Below are positions 24,896-34,523 of a DNA stretch of 64,000 nt, piece by piece. The notes under the pieces are model-generated. The model made no database searches. It was given only the letters and a program-made list of their open reading frames with translations, and had not been told where the DNA came from. Made by a program: the position numbers and the translations under genes. This DNA comes from Tritonibacter mobilis (GTDB taxonomy: Bacteria > Pseudomonadota > Alphaproteobacteria > Rhodobacterales > Rhodobacteraceae), in assembly GCF_001681715.1 (NCBI RefSeq), contig NZ_LNWY01000024.1, positions 62,001 to 126,000 of the forward strand, given 5' to 3'. Position 1 is the first letter of the stretch, and each line of letters begins with the position of its first letter.

Positions 24896-26206
24896 ATGGC
24901 ATATTTTGCACAGGTGGGCGCGGGCGCTCCCTCTTCAAATGGCGATGGTGACAGCGGAGGCTCCGCTTTCGATCCGTTCTCCTCTCATCAGTATTCGCGC
25001 GCACCCGATCCGGTGCAGAGCTATCCGGCGGAGCCCGAGGCGGAGCCAGTGGCGCAGACATCCTATCCGAGCTTTGGCATCAGCCAGTCGCCGACCGTGA
25101 ATGTCGGCACCTTCTCCGGTGTCGGGGGGGCGACAGGAGGAGCAAGCGCGCAAGGCGGGTATCCCGAAGCCGGTTATGACTATGTGGGCGACTATGGCGA
25201 TGGCTATGGTGGCGATGAGGCCGAGCTTTTTGCGCCTCCGCCCGGTCGCAGCGAATTGGGTCGTATGGCGGCATTTCTGGGCGCTGCGGCGTCGATTGCG
25301 CTGGTGGTGAGCATCTCCATGTGGGGCTACAAGCTGATCATGCGGGATGTGTCCGGTGTACCCGTGGTGAGCGCGCTTTCTGGACCGATGCGGATTGCGC
25401 CGGAGAACCCGGGCGGTGAATTGGCCGACAATCAGGGGCTTGCGGTGAATTCGGTCGCCGCCAATGGCATCGCCGAAGATCCGGCAGACCGTCTGCAACT
25501 GGCACCCGAGGCGATTGCGCTGACCGAAGATGACCAGCCGATCCCAACCCTGACACAGGCGGCTGAGGAAGAAGCTGCGTTGGAAGCAGAATATGCCGCG
25601 CAGGATTCTGGCCTGAGTGCCACGGTTGAAGGCCCAGAAGAGGTGGCAGAGGTGTCGCCGCTGGAGCAGCGCAACAATGATATCGACGCACTTGTGGCGT
25701 CGCTCACCGAAGATGCGATCCCGCTTGAGGATTTGCGCGAAACATCTGCCTCGATCACGCAGCCCGCACCTTTGGACACCACGGATGTTGCGGCGATCAC
25801 CACTGTTCCGGCAGCGGTGCGCAATGCGCCGGGTGTGCGTGAAACCCCGCGTCCGCTGGTGCGCCCGGCCCGGTTCTCGCCTGCGCCTGCATCCGGGACG
25901 GCAGCTGTGCAACCTGCGCGTGGTACCGTTGATATCGACCCCAAGAGCCTTGAAGTGGGCACGCGGTTGGCTCAGCTTGGTGCCTATGAGAGCGCCGAAG
26001 TGGCGCGCAGCGAATGGACCCGGATCAGCGCCAAGTTTGGTGAGTTCTTTGATGACAAGGCGCGGGTGGTGCAGCGCGCCGAAAGCGGTGGCCGTATTTT
26101 CTACCGTCTGCGCGCCCATGGATTTGAAGATCTGTCGGATGCACGTCGCTTCTGCTCTGCCCTTGTGGCGGGCAATGCGGATTGTATCCCTGTGACGATG
26201 CGCTGA
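24896..26206 (+). CDS. SPOR-domain membrane protein
   Basis: The 436-residue protein has a Gly/Ser/Pro-rich cytoplasmic N-terminus (1-115) and one membrane helix near 122-146 (AAFLGAAASIALVVSISMWGY). A long acidic, probably disordered periplasmic stretch (165-350) is rich in Ala, Glu and Pro, and a C-terminal SPOR domain spans about 360-436 (TRLAQLGAYESAEVARSEW ... FYRLRAHGFEDL). SPOR domains bind septal peptidoglycan lacking stem peptides. With nagZ directly after it (4 bases), it probably links division-site peptidoglycan with recycling. Confidence 0.92.
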   Translation: MAYFAQVGAGAPSSNGDGDSGGSAFDPFSSHQYSRAPDPVQSYPAEPEAEPVAQTSYPSFGISQSPTVNVGTFSGVGGATGGASAQGGYPEAGYDYVGDYGDGYGGDEAELFAPPPGRSELGRMAAFLGAAASIALVVSISMWGYKLIMRDVSGVPVVSALSGPMRIAPENPGGELADNQGLAVNSVAANGIAEDPADRLQLAPEAIALTEDDQPIPTLTQAAEEEAALEAEYAAQDSGLSATVEGPEEVAEVSPLEQRNNDIDALVASLTEDAIPLEDLRETSASITQPAPLDTTDVAAITTVPAAVRNAPGVRETPRPLVRPARFSPAPASGTAAVQPARGTVDIDPKSLEVGTRLAQLGAYESAEVARSEWTRISAKFGEFFDDKARVVQRAESGGRIFYRLRAHGFEDLSDARRFCSALVAGNADCIPVTMR

Positions 26207-26210
26207 TCCA

Positions 26211-27305
26211 ATGCGGTTTGGTGCGACGATCCTCGACGCAGAAGGTCTGCGTCTTACGGCTGATGAAAAGGCGCTGTTTCGAGAAGCAGCGCCTTTTGGC
26301 TTTATCCTCTTTGCCCGCAATATCGAGAGCGCCGATCAGGTGCGCGCGCTGTGTGATGATTTTCGCGCGGCGGCGGGGCATGACTGTCTGATCACCATTG
26401 ATCAGGAAGGGGGTCGGGTGCAGCGGTTGCGCACGCCGCTTGCGCGCGAGTGGCGTCCGGCGCTGGATCATTTGGAGGCAGCCTCTGACCCCATGCGGGC
26501 GATGTATCTGCGGGCGCGGCTGATTGCGGCGGAACTGCACGACCTTGGCATCGACAGCAATTGTGCGCCGCTGGCGGATGTCGCGGGCGCGGGGACGCAT
26601 CCGTTCCTGCGCAATCGCTGTTACGGGACCGATGCCGCCGATGTGGCCGCCATTGCCCGCGCCTGTGCCGAGGGGCATCTGGATGGTGGCGTGGTGCCGG
26701 TGATGAAACATATCCCCGGACATGGGCGCTCCACCATGGACAGCCACCATGATCTGCCACATGTGACGGCCCCGGTCGAGGTGCTGCGGGCCGAGGATTT
26801 TGCCGCCTTTGCGCAACTCAGGGATCTGCCGATGGCGATGACGGCACATCTGGTTTACGACGCGTTTGATCCGCGCCCGGCGACGCTCTCGCCTGTGATG
26901 ATGCAGGTGATCCGGCAGGAACTGGGCTATGATGGTCTGGTGATGACGGATGACATCTCGATGAAGGCCTTGTGGGCACCTGAGCTTCAGAAACCAGGAC
27001 ACCGCCCGAGCCTGGGTGGGGACGAAGCGCCCTACCGGGGGGAAGGTCTGCGGCCAGACGATCCAGACATGGCGGCCGGGGCAATTGCGAGGGCATCCCT
27101 CGATGCAGGCTGCGATGTTGCGCTGTTCTGCAACTCCTCGCTGGCCGCCCGTGCTGCCGTTGTGGAGGCTGCCGGCTTGATGACTGACGCCGCACAACGG
27201 CGCGCCGAGGCCGCATTCGCCTGCCGCCAAACCCCTGCTGCGCTTGACACCGAGGCGGTGGAAGCGGAACTATCTGCCCTCATGGGCGGACAGGTATATG
27301 GCTGA
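26211..27305 (+). CDS. nagZ: Beta-N-acetylhexosaminidase, glycoside hydrolase family 3
   Basis: NagZ removes GlcNAc from 1,6-anhydro-muropeptides during cytoplasmic peptidoglycan recycling. The 364-residue GH3 barrel shows the loop KHIPGHGRSTMDSHHDLP near 166-183, which holds the catalytic dyad His, and the nucleophile Asp in GLVMTDDISM near 242-251. ITIDQEGGRVQRLR near 61-74 is also diagnostic. A run of about 35 residues after the nucleophile (WAPELQKPGHRPSLGGDEAP and on) is longer than in short homologues. Together with anmK at 45 kb it gives a recycling route. It overlaps scpA by 8 bases. Confidence 0.95.
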   Translation: MRFGATILDAEGLRLTADEKALFREAAPFGFILFARNIESADQVRALCDDFRAAAGHDCLITIDQEGGRVQRLRTPLAREWRPALDHLEAASDPMRAMYLRARLIAAELHDLGIDSNCAPLADVAGAGTHPFLRNRCYGTDAADVAAIARACAEGHLDGGVVPVMKHIPGHGRSTMDSHHDLPHVTAPVEVLRAEDFAAFAQLRDLPMAMTAHLVYDAFDPRPATLSPVMMQVIRQELGYDGLVMTDDISMKALWAPELQKPGHRPSLGGDEAPYRGEGLRPDDPDMAAGAIARASLDAGCDVALFCNSSLAARAAVVEAAGLMTDAAQRRAEAAFACRQTPAALDTEAVEAELSALMGGQVYG

Positions 27306-28095
27306 CGAAGACTCGCTATTTCCAGAGGACACACTGACGGTCGAGGAGCGGCTCGAAGCGGAGGCGCTGATCGTGGATGTGCAGGGCTTTGAAGGGCCGC
27401 TTGATCTGCTGCTGACGCTGTCGCGCACGCAGAAGGTCGATCTGCGCCAGATCTCTGTCTACGAGCTGGCGCGCCAGTACCTGACCTTTGTGGAAAAGGC
27501 CAAGGAGCTGCGCATCGAGCTGGCGGCCGACTATCTGGTAATGGCGGCCTGGCTGGCGTTCCTGAAATCCCGCCTGCTGCTGCCCCCGGACCCCGAAGAG
27601 GAAGGCCCCTCCGGCGAGGAACTGGCCGCACATCTGGCCTTCCAACTGGAGCGTTTGCAGGCCATGCGCGATGCGGCGGCCCGCCTGATGGCGCGTGACC
27701 GGTTGGGGCGCGATTTCTTTGCGCGGGGACAGGCCGAGGATGTGCAGCGCATCAAGACGGTGACCTACACCGCGAACCTCCTCGACCTGATGCAGGGCTA
27801 TGCCCGCATCCGCACCAAGGATGAATTCCGCCCCTTTGTGATGGACCGTGACAGCGTGTTCACCATGGAAGAAGCATTAGAACGCATGCGCGGGCTGCTT
27901 GGCTTTACCGGCAGTTGGACCGATATGCTGAGCTACCTGCCGGATGGCTGGCACAGTGACCCGGTCAAGCGCCGCTCGGCCACCGCCGCGACATTCGCCG
28001 CTTCGCTGCAACTGGTGAAGGAGGGCAAGCTGGAAATCCGCCAGAGCGAGAGTTTTGCCCCGATCCAGCTGCGCAACCGGCCAGAGGAGAGTTGA
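27298..28095 (+). CDS. scpA: Segregation and condensation protein A
   Basis: ScpA is the kleisin that closes the SMC ring during chromosome condensation. The start is taken at ATG 27298, eight bases inside nagZ, giving 265 residues. The kleisin N-terminal domain begins at about residue 25 (VDVQGFEGPLDLLLTLSRTQ), followed by VDLRQISVYELARQYL and LAADYLVMAAWLAFLKSRLL. A Glu-rich linker and a C-terminal winged-helix segment end near 260. The neighbouring scpB starts on the next base after its stop, as expected for the complex. Confidence 0.95.
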   Translation: MADEDSLFPEDTLTVEERLEAEALIVDVQGFEGPLDLLLTLSRTQKVDLRQISVYELARQYLTFVEKAKELRIELAADYLVMAAWLAFLKSRLLLPPDPEEEGPSGEELAAHLAFQLERLQAMRDAAARLMARDRLGRDFFARGQAEDVQRIKTVTYTANLLDLMQGYARIRTKDEFRPFVMDRDSVFTMEEALERMRGLLGFTGSWTDMLSYLPDGWHSDPVKRRSATAATFAASLQLVKEGKLEIRQSESFAPIQLRNRPEES

Positions 28096-28779
28096 TTGGA
28101 CGACCAGACCCAGACTGACGCGCAGCAGCCGCCGCGCCGTGACAGCGACAGCCTGTTTGATGCGCCCCCCATGGCGGAACAGGAACGCATGGTGGAGGCG
28201 GTGCTCTTCGCCAGTGCGGAGCCTGTGACGGTGCGCGATCTGATGTCGCGCATGCCGCATGGCTGCAACCCGGGCGAGGCGCTGGAGCATCTGCGCAAGC
28301 GCTATGAGGGGCGCGGTGTGCGCGTGGTGCAGGTGGGCGATACATGGGCGATGCGCACGGCGCCGGATCTTGGCTATCTGATGCAGAAGGAAACGGTGGA
28401 GAGCCGCAAGCTGTCGCGCGCCGCCATCGAGACTTTGGCGATCATCGCCTATCATCAGCCGGTGACCCGGGCCGAGATCGAAGAGATCCGCGGCGTATCG
28501 GTGTCGCGCGGCACCATCGACCAGCTTCTGGAGATGGAGTGGATTCGGCTGGGGCGGCGCAAGATGACACCGGGGCGGCCGGTGACCTTTGTGGTGACGC
28601 CGACCTTTCTGGATCACTTTGGTCTGGAAAGCGCGCGTGATCTGCCGGGGCTTAAGGAGCTGCGCGCCGCCGGGCTCTTGGAAAACCGCCCACCACCGGG
28701 CGCATTCCCCATCGGTCAGGGCGACAGCGAGGACGAACGCCGCGACGCAGAACAACCAGAGTTGTTCGACGAAGACTGA
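28096..28779 (+). CDS. scpB: Segregation and condensation protein B
   Basis: ScpB dimers bind ScpA and the SMC ring. The 227-residue product starts at TTG 28096, directly behind the scpA stop, so translation is coupled. Two winged-helix domains are visible: EQERMVEAVLFASAEPVTV near 28-46, and LSRAAIETLAIIAYHQPVTR near 107-126 with EIRGVSVSRGTIDQLLEM, the ScpB signature. The C-terminus is acidic and disordered (GDSEDERRDAEQPELFDED). Confidence 0.95.
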   Translation: MDDQTQTDAQQPPRRDSDSLFDAPPMAEQERMVEAVLFASAEPVTVRDLMSRMPHGCNPGEALEHLRKRYEGRGVRVVQVGDTWAMRTAPDLGYLMQKETVESRKLSRAAIETLAIIAYHQPVTRAEIEEIRGVSVSRGTIDQLLEMEWIRLGRRKMTPGRPVTFVVTPTFLDHFGLESARDLPGLKELRAAGLLENRPPPGAFPIGQGDSEDERRDAEQPELFDED

Positions 28780-28867
28780 TGCAAGTGCGCGATGCCAAGA
28801 AATCGCCGCACTCTGCCCCTATATGGAAGAGTGCAGTTGATATCACAGCAACCCCAGCGAGGTTTTT

Positions 28868-29107
28868 ATGGGATTTGACCGGATCGCCAATATGGTCCTG
28901 CGCCGCCTGATCGGGCGGGCGGTGAACGCGGGCGTAAACGCCGGGATCAACGCTGTCGCCAAACGTGGCGGCGGCAAGAAATCAAGCCGTGGAGATCACC
29001 CGCCGCAGCGCGCCGAACGCACTCCAGAAGAACAGGCCGAGCGTGAGCGCATCCGTGAAGTCAGGCAGGCGCGTCGGGCACGTCGGGCGCAGCGGGATCA
29101 GTCCTGA
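28868..29107 (+). CDS. Small basic protein of unknown function
   Basis: The 79-residue product has an amphipathic, Ala/Asn/Gly-rich N-terminal helix with the repeated NAGVNAGINA, a basic middle (KRGGGKKSSRG), and a charged C-terminal helix (EEQAERERIREVRQARRARRA). An AGCGAGG ribosome site lies before the ATG. Its last 47 bases overlap the convergent MFS gene. I do not know a function; small proteins of this shape follow scpB in related genomes. Confidence 0.65.
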   Translation: MGFDRIANMVLRRLIGRAVNAGVNAGINAVAKRGGGKKSSRGDHPPQRAERTPEEQAERERIREVRQARRARRAQRDQS

Positions 29108-30257
29108 AGGGGAGTGTGCGGCGCAGGCTGAGCGCCTCAATCGCGGCAATCGTGGTGAGCGCGGCTGATATCAGCACACAGCCTAGGATGCCGAGGGCCT
29201 GAAATCCGATCCCGCCGACAAACGGGGCTGCAAAGACGCTGAGATATGTGGTGGTGGAGTAAAGCCCCATGATGGCACCGCGCTGGCGCACATCCAGTAC
29301 CGTCAGACGCGCCACCAGCAGGTTCAGCCCAAAGTGCTGGAAGATCCCCCACAGAACCGCCAGTGCAAGAAACAGCGGATAGCTGGCACCAAAGACACCC
29401 ATGGCCACGTAAACAAGGCTGAGCGCGAGGAAAACCGGCGTTGTGGCCCGCGCCATGCCGATCCGGTCCAAAAGCGGGTCGAGCAGCACCGCGCCCCCAA
29501 AGCCAAGCCCATAGATCAGTGGCAACAGCCCCGCCTGACCGGTGCTGAGACCAAGGGTGACCGTGGCATGGGCGCCGGTGTAGGAATAGGTCACGTAGAA
29601 GCTGAGCATCAGCCCTACAGAGGCCAGAATGCCGCGTCCCATCCCCGGAACCCTGAGCGCGCTCAGAGGTGAGCTTGCCGATCCGCCCGGCTCGTCCAGA
29701 CGTGCCAGCGGAGCGCTGAGCCCCCAGACCAGCGCACAGAGCGCCGCCAGCGCACCATAGACCATGCGCCACCCCACCAGTTCTGCGCTCCACGCAGCAA
29801 GGCTGACGCCCAGCACCAGCGACAGTGTCCAGCCGGTGAGAACCGCGCCCACCACACGCGCCTCGCGGCCCTTTGGTGCGATCACGGCGGCCATGGTGTA
29901 GATCGACGGCAGCGCGGCCCCCCCGGCGATCCCACAGAGCACCTGCGCTGCGATCAGGGCGACCAGCGTGGGGGCCAGCGCGCTCGCGATAAAGCCAAGC
30001 GTCAGCGCGGCAAGGGCCATCCGCAACAGCCGGCCTGCACCGATGCGGTCGCCTATGGGCGCGAGCATCAGCGCCGCCGCCGCCACGCCAAGCCCATAGC
30101 CGCTGGAGGCCCAGAGCACCTGCGCCGGGCTGGCCGCAAGATCCGCCCCCACCGTCTGCACCAGCGGCGACAGCAGCAGCGCGTTGGTGCCCACGATGGC
30201 AATGGCACACATCAATGTGGCGATAGAGATCCAGAGCGGCGGGGCAGAAGGTGACAT
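29061..30257 (-). CDS. MFS transporter, drug/metabolite efflux type
   Basis: The 398-residue protein has 12 predicted membrane helices. The first half carries SSGYGLGVAAAALMLAPIGDRIGAGRLLRM near 50-79, matching the loop 2-3 MFS motif G...D..G...., and AAQVLCGIAGGAALPSIY near 103-120. This pattern fits DHA1-type proton-coupled exporters. It is divergent from an Lrp-type regulator 86 bases away, a layout common for regulator and efflux-pump pairs. Its end overlaps the small basic protein gene on the other strand. Confidence 0.88.
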   Translation of the reverse strand: MSPSAPPLWISIATLMCAIAIVGTNALLLSPLVQTVGADLAASPAQVLWASSGYGLGVAAAALMLAPIGDRIGAGRLLRMALAALTLGFIASALAPTLVALIAAQVLCGIAGGAALPSIYTMAAVIAPKGREARVVGAVLTGWTLSLVLGVSLAAWSAELVGWRMVYGALAALCALVWGLSAPLARLDEPGGSASSPLSALRVPGMGRGILASVGLMLSFYVTYSYTGAHATVTLGLSTGQAGLLPLIYGLGFGGAVLLDPLLDRIGMARATTPVFLALSLVYVAMGVFGASYPLFLALAVLWGIFQHFGLNLLVARLTVLDVRQRGAIMGLYSTTTYLSVFAAPFVGGIGFQALGILGCVLISAALTTIAAIEALSLRRTLPFRTDPAAPDVPDAPA

Positions 30258-30343
30258 GAGAGGTCTCGATTGATGTTGAATTTCATTCGGCAGTTTGGCC
30301 TAATCGGTGAAAGTCATTCTGTGAAGATGTTAAAGACCGAGAG

Positions 30344-30868
30344 ATGGAAAAAACAGAGACCATTCGGAGCAGCTCCCGTTCCAGCCGGGGTATTGATGCC
30401 CTGGACCGAAAAATATTAGGCGCATTGAGCCGCGACGCAACCCAATCCTATGCCGCCATCAGCGAGCAGGTCGGCCTCTCGGCCCCGGCGGTGCATGAAC
30501 GGGTGAAACGGTTGCGGGCGTCTGGCGCGATTAAGGCCACCGTAGCACAGATCGACGGCGCGCAGGTGGGCAAACCCATTCTCGCCTTTGTTCATGTCGA
30601 TACCATCGGCTGGGGCAAGACCCGCGAGATTATTGCGCTGGAGCAATTTCCCGAAGTGGAGGAAATCCACTCCACCACCGGGGATACTTGCCTGATCATG
30701 AAGGTCCGCGTCGCAAGCCCGCATGCGCTGGAGGGGCTGTTGTCCAAGATCTACGACATTGAGGGCGTGCGCGGCACCAGCACCTATCTGACACTGTCGA
30801 CAGTGTTGGAACGTGCAGCGCAGGCCGATGTCACGGCAGATCTGGAACGCGTCAGCTACCCGCGTTGA
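30344..30868 (+). CDS. Lrp/AsnC-family transcriptional regulator
   Basis: The 174-residue protein begins with a flexible Ser-rich tail. The Lrp helix-turn-helix follows (residues 17-77: GIDALDRKILGALSRDATQS, YAAISEQVGLSAPAVHERVK, RLRASGAI). The C-terminal RAM ligand-binding domain (about 85-165) has GKPILAFVHVDT and VEEIHSTTGDTCLIMKVRV. Such regulators respond to amino acids. It faces the MFS transporter gene across an 86-base shared promoter region, so it likely controls that pump. Confidence 0.92.
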   Translation: MEKTETIRSSSRSSRGIDALDRKILGALSRDATQSYAAISEQVGLSAPAVHERVKRLRASGAIKATVAQIDGAQVGKPILAFVHVDTIGWGKTREIIALEQFPEVEEIHSTTGDTCLIMKVRVASPHALEGLLSKIYDIEGVRGTSTYLTLSTVLERAAQADVTADLERVSYPR

Positions 30869-30876
30869 TCTGGCGG

Positions 30877-31956
30877 TTACTCCGGTGCGCGGAAATGTTT
30901 CGACAGTTTCAGCCCCTGGCCCTGATAGTTCGAGGCAATGCCCGCGCCATAGAGCTGTTGCGGCAGTTCGGCCATGCGCTCATAAACCAGACGGCCCACC
31001 ACTTGCCCGTGTTCGAGCACAAACGGCGCCTCATGGCAGCGCACCTCAAGCACCCCGCGAGAGCCAGCGCCGCCCGCTTCGGCATGGCCAAAGCCGGGGT
31101 CAAAAAAGCCCGCGTAATGCACCCGGAACTCGCCGACCATCGCAAGATAAGGCGCCATCTCAGCGGCGTATTCGGGCGGGATATGCACGGCCTCGCGGCT
31201 CACGAGGATATAAAACGCCCCCGGATCAAGGATGATCCGGCCCTTGTCGCTGCGCACTTCCTCCCAATAGTCGCGGGGGTCGTAGGCGGCGATCCGGTCG
31301 AGGTCGATCACGCCCGTGTGCGGTTTGGCGCGGTAGCCCACCAGATCGGTGCCGGGCAGGCGCAGATCGACGGAAAATCCCAGCCCATCCTCGATGACAG
31401 CCTCGCCATCCACCAGCGGGGTTTCGGCGTGCAGCTTGGCCAGAGTGGCATCGTCAAGCACCGCCTGACCGTTGCGAAAGCGGATCTGATTGAGGCGCAT
31501 GCCGGGACGCGCCAGAACGGAAAACGACCGCGGGCAGATCTCGGCATAGAGCGGGCCGGAATAGCCTGCGCGAATACGGTCGAATTCTTCGCCGCCATCG
31601 GTGATGGTGCGGGTGAGAAGGTCGAGCCGCCCGGTGGAGCTTTTGGCGTTGGCCACGGCGGTGACGTCTGAGGGCAGGTCCAGCGATTCCATCAAGGGCA
31701 CCACATAGACGCAGCCCTTTTCCAGCACCGCGCCATCGCTGAGGTCAATGCGGTGCATTTCAAACTCTTCAAGGCGCTCGGCCACAGTGCGGCCCTGACC
31801 CGCGAGGAACGACGCGCGCACCCGGTAAGCAACGGTGCCCAATCGCAGATCGAGGCTGGCGGGCTGGATTTGGCCCTCAATCAAGGGGGCGGCGAGTTTG
31901 ATCTCCTCGCGCGCGAGCATGGTTTCGATCGTCTGGCTGGGCAAAACACCGGTCAT
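30877..31956 (-). CDS. dcd: 2'-deoxycytidine 5'-triphosphate deaminase, double-domain form
   Basis: The enzyme converts dCTP to dUTP for thymidylate synthesis. The 359-residue product is about twice the length of the E. coli protein and contains two Dcd-type folds, as in many alphaproteobacteria. The first has IQPASLDLRLG near 27-37 and NAKSSTGRLDLLTRTITDGG near 97-116. The second has GRIILDPGAFYILVSREAV and HYAGFFDPGFGH near 297-308, then GVLEVRCHEAPFVLEHGQVV with the conserved Glu. GGGGAACGGCAT supplies the ribosome site before ATG 31956. It is convergent with the Lrp gene, 8 bases apart. Confidence 0.93.
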   Translation of the reverse strand: MTGVLPSQTIETMLAREEIKLAAPLIEGQIQPASLDLRLGTVAYRVRASFLAGQGRTVAERLEEFEMHRIDLSDGAVLEKGCVYVVPLMESLDLPSDVTAVANAKSSTGRLDLLTRTITDGGEEFDRIRAGYSGPLYAEICPRSFSVLARPGMRLNQIRFRNGQAVLDDATLAKLHAETPLVDGEAVIEDGLGFSVDLRLPGTDLVGYRAKPHTGVIDLDRIAAYDPRDYWEEVRSDKGRIILDPGAFYILVSREAVHIPPEYAAEMAPYLAMVGEFRVHYAGFFDPGFGHAEAGGAGSRGVLEVRCHEAPFVLEHGQVVGRLVYERMAELPQQLYGAGIASNYQGQGLKLSKHFRAPE

Positions 31957-32083
31957 ATGCCGTTCCCCTGATGGCGTCCCTGTCCCGAGGGAGGCTGACG
32001 CATATTCTGTCGTGCCACAATATCTTTGATGCGCGTTGCGAATTCTCTTTGAAAACCAACGGCAAAGCAGGTGGCGGATACAC

Positions 32084-32115
32084 AAACGCCCGAGCGTTGA
32101 CCGCTCGGGCGTTTT
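32084..32115 (-). terminator. Terminator between tRNA-Pro and dcd
   Basis: AACGCCCGAGC and GCTCGGGCGTT form a strong stem with a short loop, starting just 5 bases past the tRNA 3' end on the minus strand. T-runs flank it on both strands, so it may work in both directions, though nothing on the plus strand ends here. Confidence 0.85.
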
Positions 32116-32119
32116 GTTA

Positions 32120-32196
32120 TGGTCGGGCTAGCAGGACTCGAACCTGCGACCTTCCGTCCCCCAGACGGACGCGCTACCAGGCTGCGCCATAGCCCG
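32120..32196 (-). tRNA. tRNA-Pro (anticodon GGG)
   Basis: The minus strand folds into a full cloverleaf of 77 bases including an encoded CCA end. The acceptor stem is CGGGCTA/TAGCCCG and the D-arm stem is GCGC/GCGC. The anticodon arm TCCGT-CTGGGGG-ACGGA puts GGG at positions 34-36, and the T-arm is GCAGG-TTCGAAT-CCTGC. A terminator follows at once. Confidence 0.97.
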
Positions 32197-32297
32197 TTGT
32201 TGGAGCTTTCTACTGCTTTTTGCGGCAGGGGCAAGAGGCGAATTCGATTTTTTCACGCTTTTTCAAAGTGCCCACGGGGGGCGCGGGATTTCAAAGG

Positions 32298-34418
32298 TTA
32301 TCGCGATGCAATGATGCCGCGCAGGGCTGTTGCAATTTCACGAAGCTCCCCTTGCTGCACAGCCGACAGCGCGTTGAGTGCGGACAGACGCTGCAACAAT
32401 CCAGCCGGAAGATCACCTGTGGGGGTGTCTGAAACCTCGATCATGCGGGGGCGCGGTTGCGTGCTGCTGTTGCCCAGTTCCATATCGGAGACTGGTGCCT
32501 CGGCAACATCTGGTGCCGCGTGTTCCGCATCCATACCATCCGCAAGGTCTTGATCCGGAGCGGTAAAGTCAGATTCCGGGAGGGAGGATTGTGCGGCGGC
32601 ATCGAGAGAGGTCTCGGCGTCCGCAATCGCATCATCCTGCGGCTCGTCCACTGCGGCAAAGATGTTTTCAGCATCCGCATCGGTGATGTCTGTCTCAGTG
32701 GTGTCCGAGGCAAACTCCGGAGTGTCTGTCTCGAATTCGACGGAAGGTGTCTCAGAAAGTGCGGCTGTCGCTGCCGCCATGGCCGCAGCCATTTCGGCAG
32801 CCGGATCGGAGGACGGAGCCGGTTCTGGCACTTGGACCGTTTCTTCGGGCGTCACCTCTTCTTCTGCTGTCGAGCCAAACTCGGTCTCTGCGACCTCGTC
32901 CGGGGTGTCTGAGGAGAAATCATTTTCTGCGACAGGATCTGCAGCGGGGGTCGCCTCTGTTGGCAACTCGGCACTTTCGTCAACGGGCGGTGCGTCAAAA
33001 GAGGGCGCAACCTCCTCTGTCGCCACGTCCTCGGCTGCGATCATATCTTCGGAAACCTCTGGCGCGCGCATCTCTGTCGCAGGAGCCACGTCCATGGGCT
33101 GAGATTCGGGAGTGGCCTCATCGGTGCCCAGCTCTTGCGAAACCTCGGGCAAACCCGCTGGCAACTCCTCCGACTGAGGCTCCGACTGAGGCGAGGTGGC
33201 GGTCTGTTGCTGCGGCGGCGCGGCAAAGAAATCCTGTTGATGGCTCGATGCGGGAGCGCTTGCGGCGCTTGTCGGTGCAGGTGCAGAAGCCGGGGAGGTG
33301 GCCTGTTGGATCGCTTGCGCCTGACTTGCCACATCCCGCGTGGGTGCGGGGGCATCGGGCAGATCAAAGGGCATGGCAATCTGATCGACGGCCTGTTCCT
33401 GCGGCGCGGCGGATATGGGCGCGTCGGTTGAGTGATCGTCAGCCGAAAGCTCAGACTGTGGCAGCTCCGCCGGTGCCGTTTCGCTTGGCTCGTCGGCAGA
33501 GAGGCTGGGCTGCGAGGGCTGCGCTGCACCCGAAGCCGGGGCAGGTTGAGCCGCAGGAGCGGCGCCAACGGAGGGCGCAGGCGCTTCTGGCGGGCGAGTG
33601 GACGCTGGGGCGACAGGTGTGGTCTGAGGCGCGACATCCGATTGCGGTGCAGCTGTCGGTGAGGGAGCGACAGGCGCAGCGCCCATATCCTCAAACGCGG
33701 TGGAGGGCGCATGATCTGCAATCGGTGTGTTGTCGTCTGACACAGGCCCTGTGGGTGCCACGTTTTCTGACGCCTGAGGGGCGGCGGCGGCAGGTGCCGG
33801 CGAGTCAGGCGCGGGCGATTCCACCTCATGCGAGGTGCTTGCCGGTGCATGCGCCGTATCCGATTCAGGCAATGGCGCCTCAACAGGGGCCGAAGGTGCA
33901 ACGTCGGCCTGCGGCGCGTCGGCACCCGGTGCCGCAGGTGTGGGGGCCGCTTTGGGCGGTCCCGCAGGGTAGGGCGGCGGTGCGGGCGGTGCCACTTTGC
34001 GCGGCGCGTGTTCCTCTTCACTGAGGGGTTCGCGGTCTACCACTGGGCGACGCGGCTTTTCCGCCTCGGGCTCGGCGGCTGCGGGATCAACCCATTTGCT
34101 CGCCGGTTTTGCCTCAATCGGTGATTCGTCTTCTTCCTCGCCATCAAGAGGTTTGGACAAGGACTGGACGTGCTGGATGCCTTCTTCACGCAAGAGCGCC
34201 TGAGCGTCTTTGATCGACAGGCCTTTGTCGTGCAGCAGATTCTGAATGCCGCCCAAAAGCAGCATGTCGGTGGGGCGATAGTAGCGCCGCCCCCCCGCGC
34301 GTTTGACTGGCTTTACCTGCGTGAATTTGCTTTCCCAGAACCGCAGCACATGGGCCGGGACATCCAGCCATTCTGCGACTTCGCTGATGGTGCGAAAGGC
34401 GTCAGGAGACTTGGACAT
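32298..34418 (-). CDS. MerR-family regulator with very long disordered tail
   Basis: The first 85 of 706 residues are a MerR-type winged helix: [40 protein letters not shown], then [16 protein letters not shown]. The rest (about 110-665) is low in complexity, dominated by Ala, Pro, Glu, Ser, Asp and Thr, moving from Pro/Ala-rich to acidic. The last 40 residues ([33 protein letters not shown]) look like an ordered helix. There is no metal-binding Cys set. It follows ihfA in the conserved plsX-fabH-ihfA-merR order. Most relatives at this position have shorter tails. Target genes are unknown. Confidence 0.88.
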   Translation of the reverse strand: MSKSPDAFRTISEVAEWLDVPAHVLRFWESKFTQVKPVKRAGGRRYYRPTDMLLLGGIQNLLHDKGLSIKDAQALLREEGIQHVQSLSKPLDGEEEDESPIEAKPASKWVDPAAAEPEAEKPRRPVVDREPLSEEEHAPRKVAPPAPPPYPAGPPKAAPTPAAPGADAPQADVAPSAPVEAPLPESDTAHAPASTSHEVESPAPDSPAPAAAAPQASENVAPTGPVSDDNTPIADHAPSTAFEDMGAAPVAPSPTAAPQSDVAPQTTPVAPASTRPPEAPAPSVGAAPAAQPAPASGAAQPSQPSLSADEPSETAPAELPQSELSADDHSTDAPISAAPQEQAVDQIAMPFDLPDAPAPTRDVASQAQAIQQATSPASAPAPTSAASAPASSHQQDFFAAPPQQQTATSPQSEPQSEELPAGLPEVSQELGTDEATPESQPMDVAPATEMRAPEVSEDMIAAEDVATEEVAPSFDAPPVDESAELPTEATPAADPVAENDFSSDTPDEVAETEFGSTAEEEVTPEETVQVPEPAPSSDPAAEMAAAMAAATAALSETPSVEFETDTPEFASDTTETDITDADAENIFAAVDEPQDDAIADAETSLDAAAQSSLPESDFTAPDQDLADGMDAEHAAPDVAEAPVSDMELGNSSTQPRPRMIEVSDTPTGDLPAGLLQRLSALNALSAVQQGELREIATALRGIIASR

Positions 34419-34523
34419 TGGGACGACCCTTTATTCACTGTGGCGCACAGGATTGGCGCAAATGGATGTGGCCCCGCTGATGGGGGCCAAGATTGAGACA
34501 TCGAACATTATAGTCGACGACGG

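Noticed and set aside
32747-34024. 425-codon plus-strand frame inside the MerR gene
   Set aside because: It is a low-complexity shadow of the Pro/Ala/Glu tail codons; the minus-strand frame has a clear MerR domain in the conserved position.
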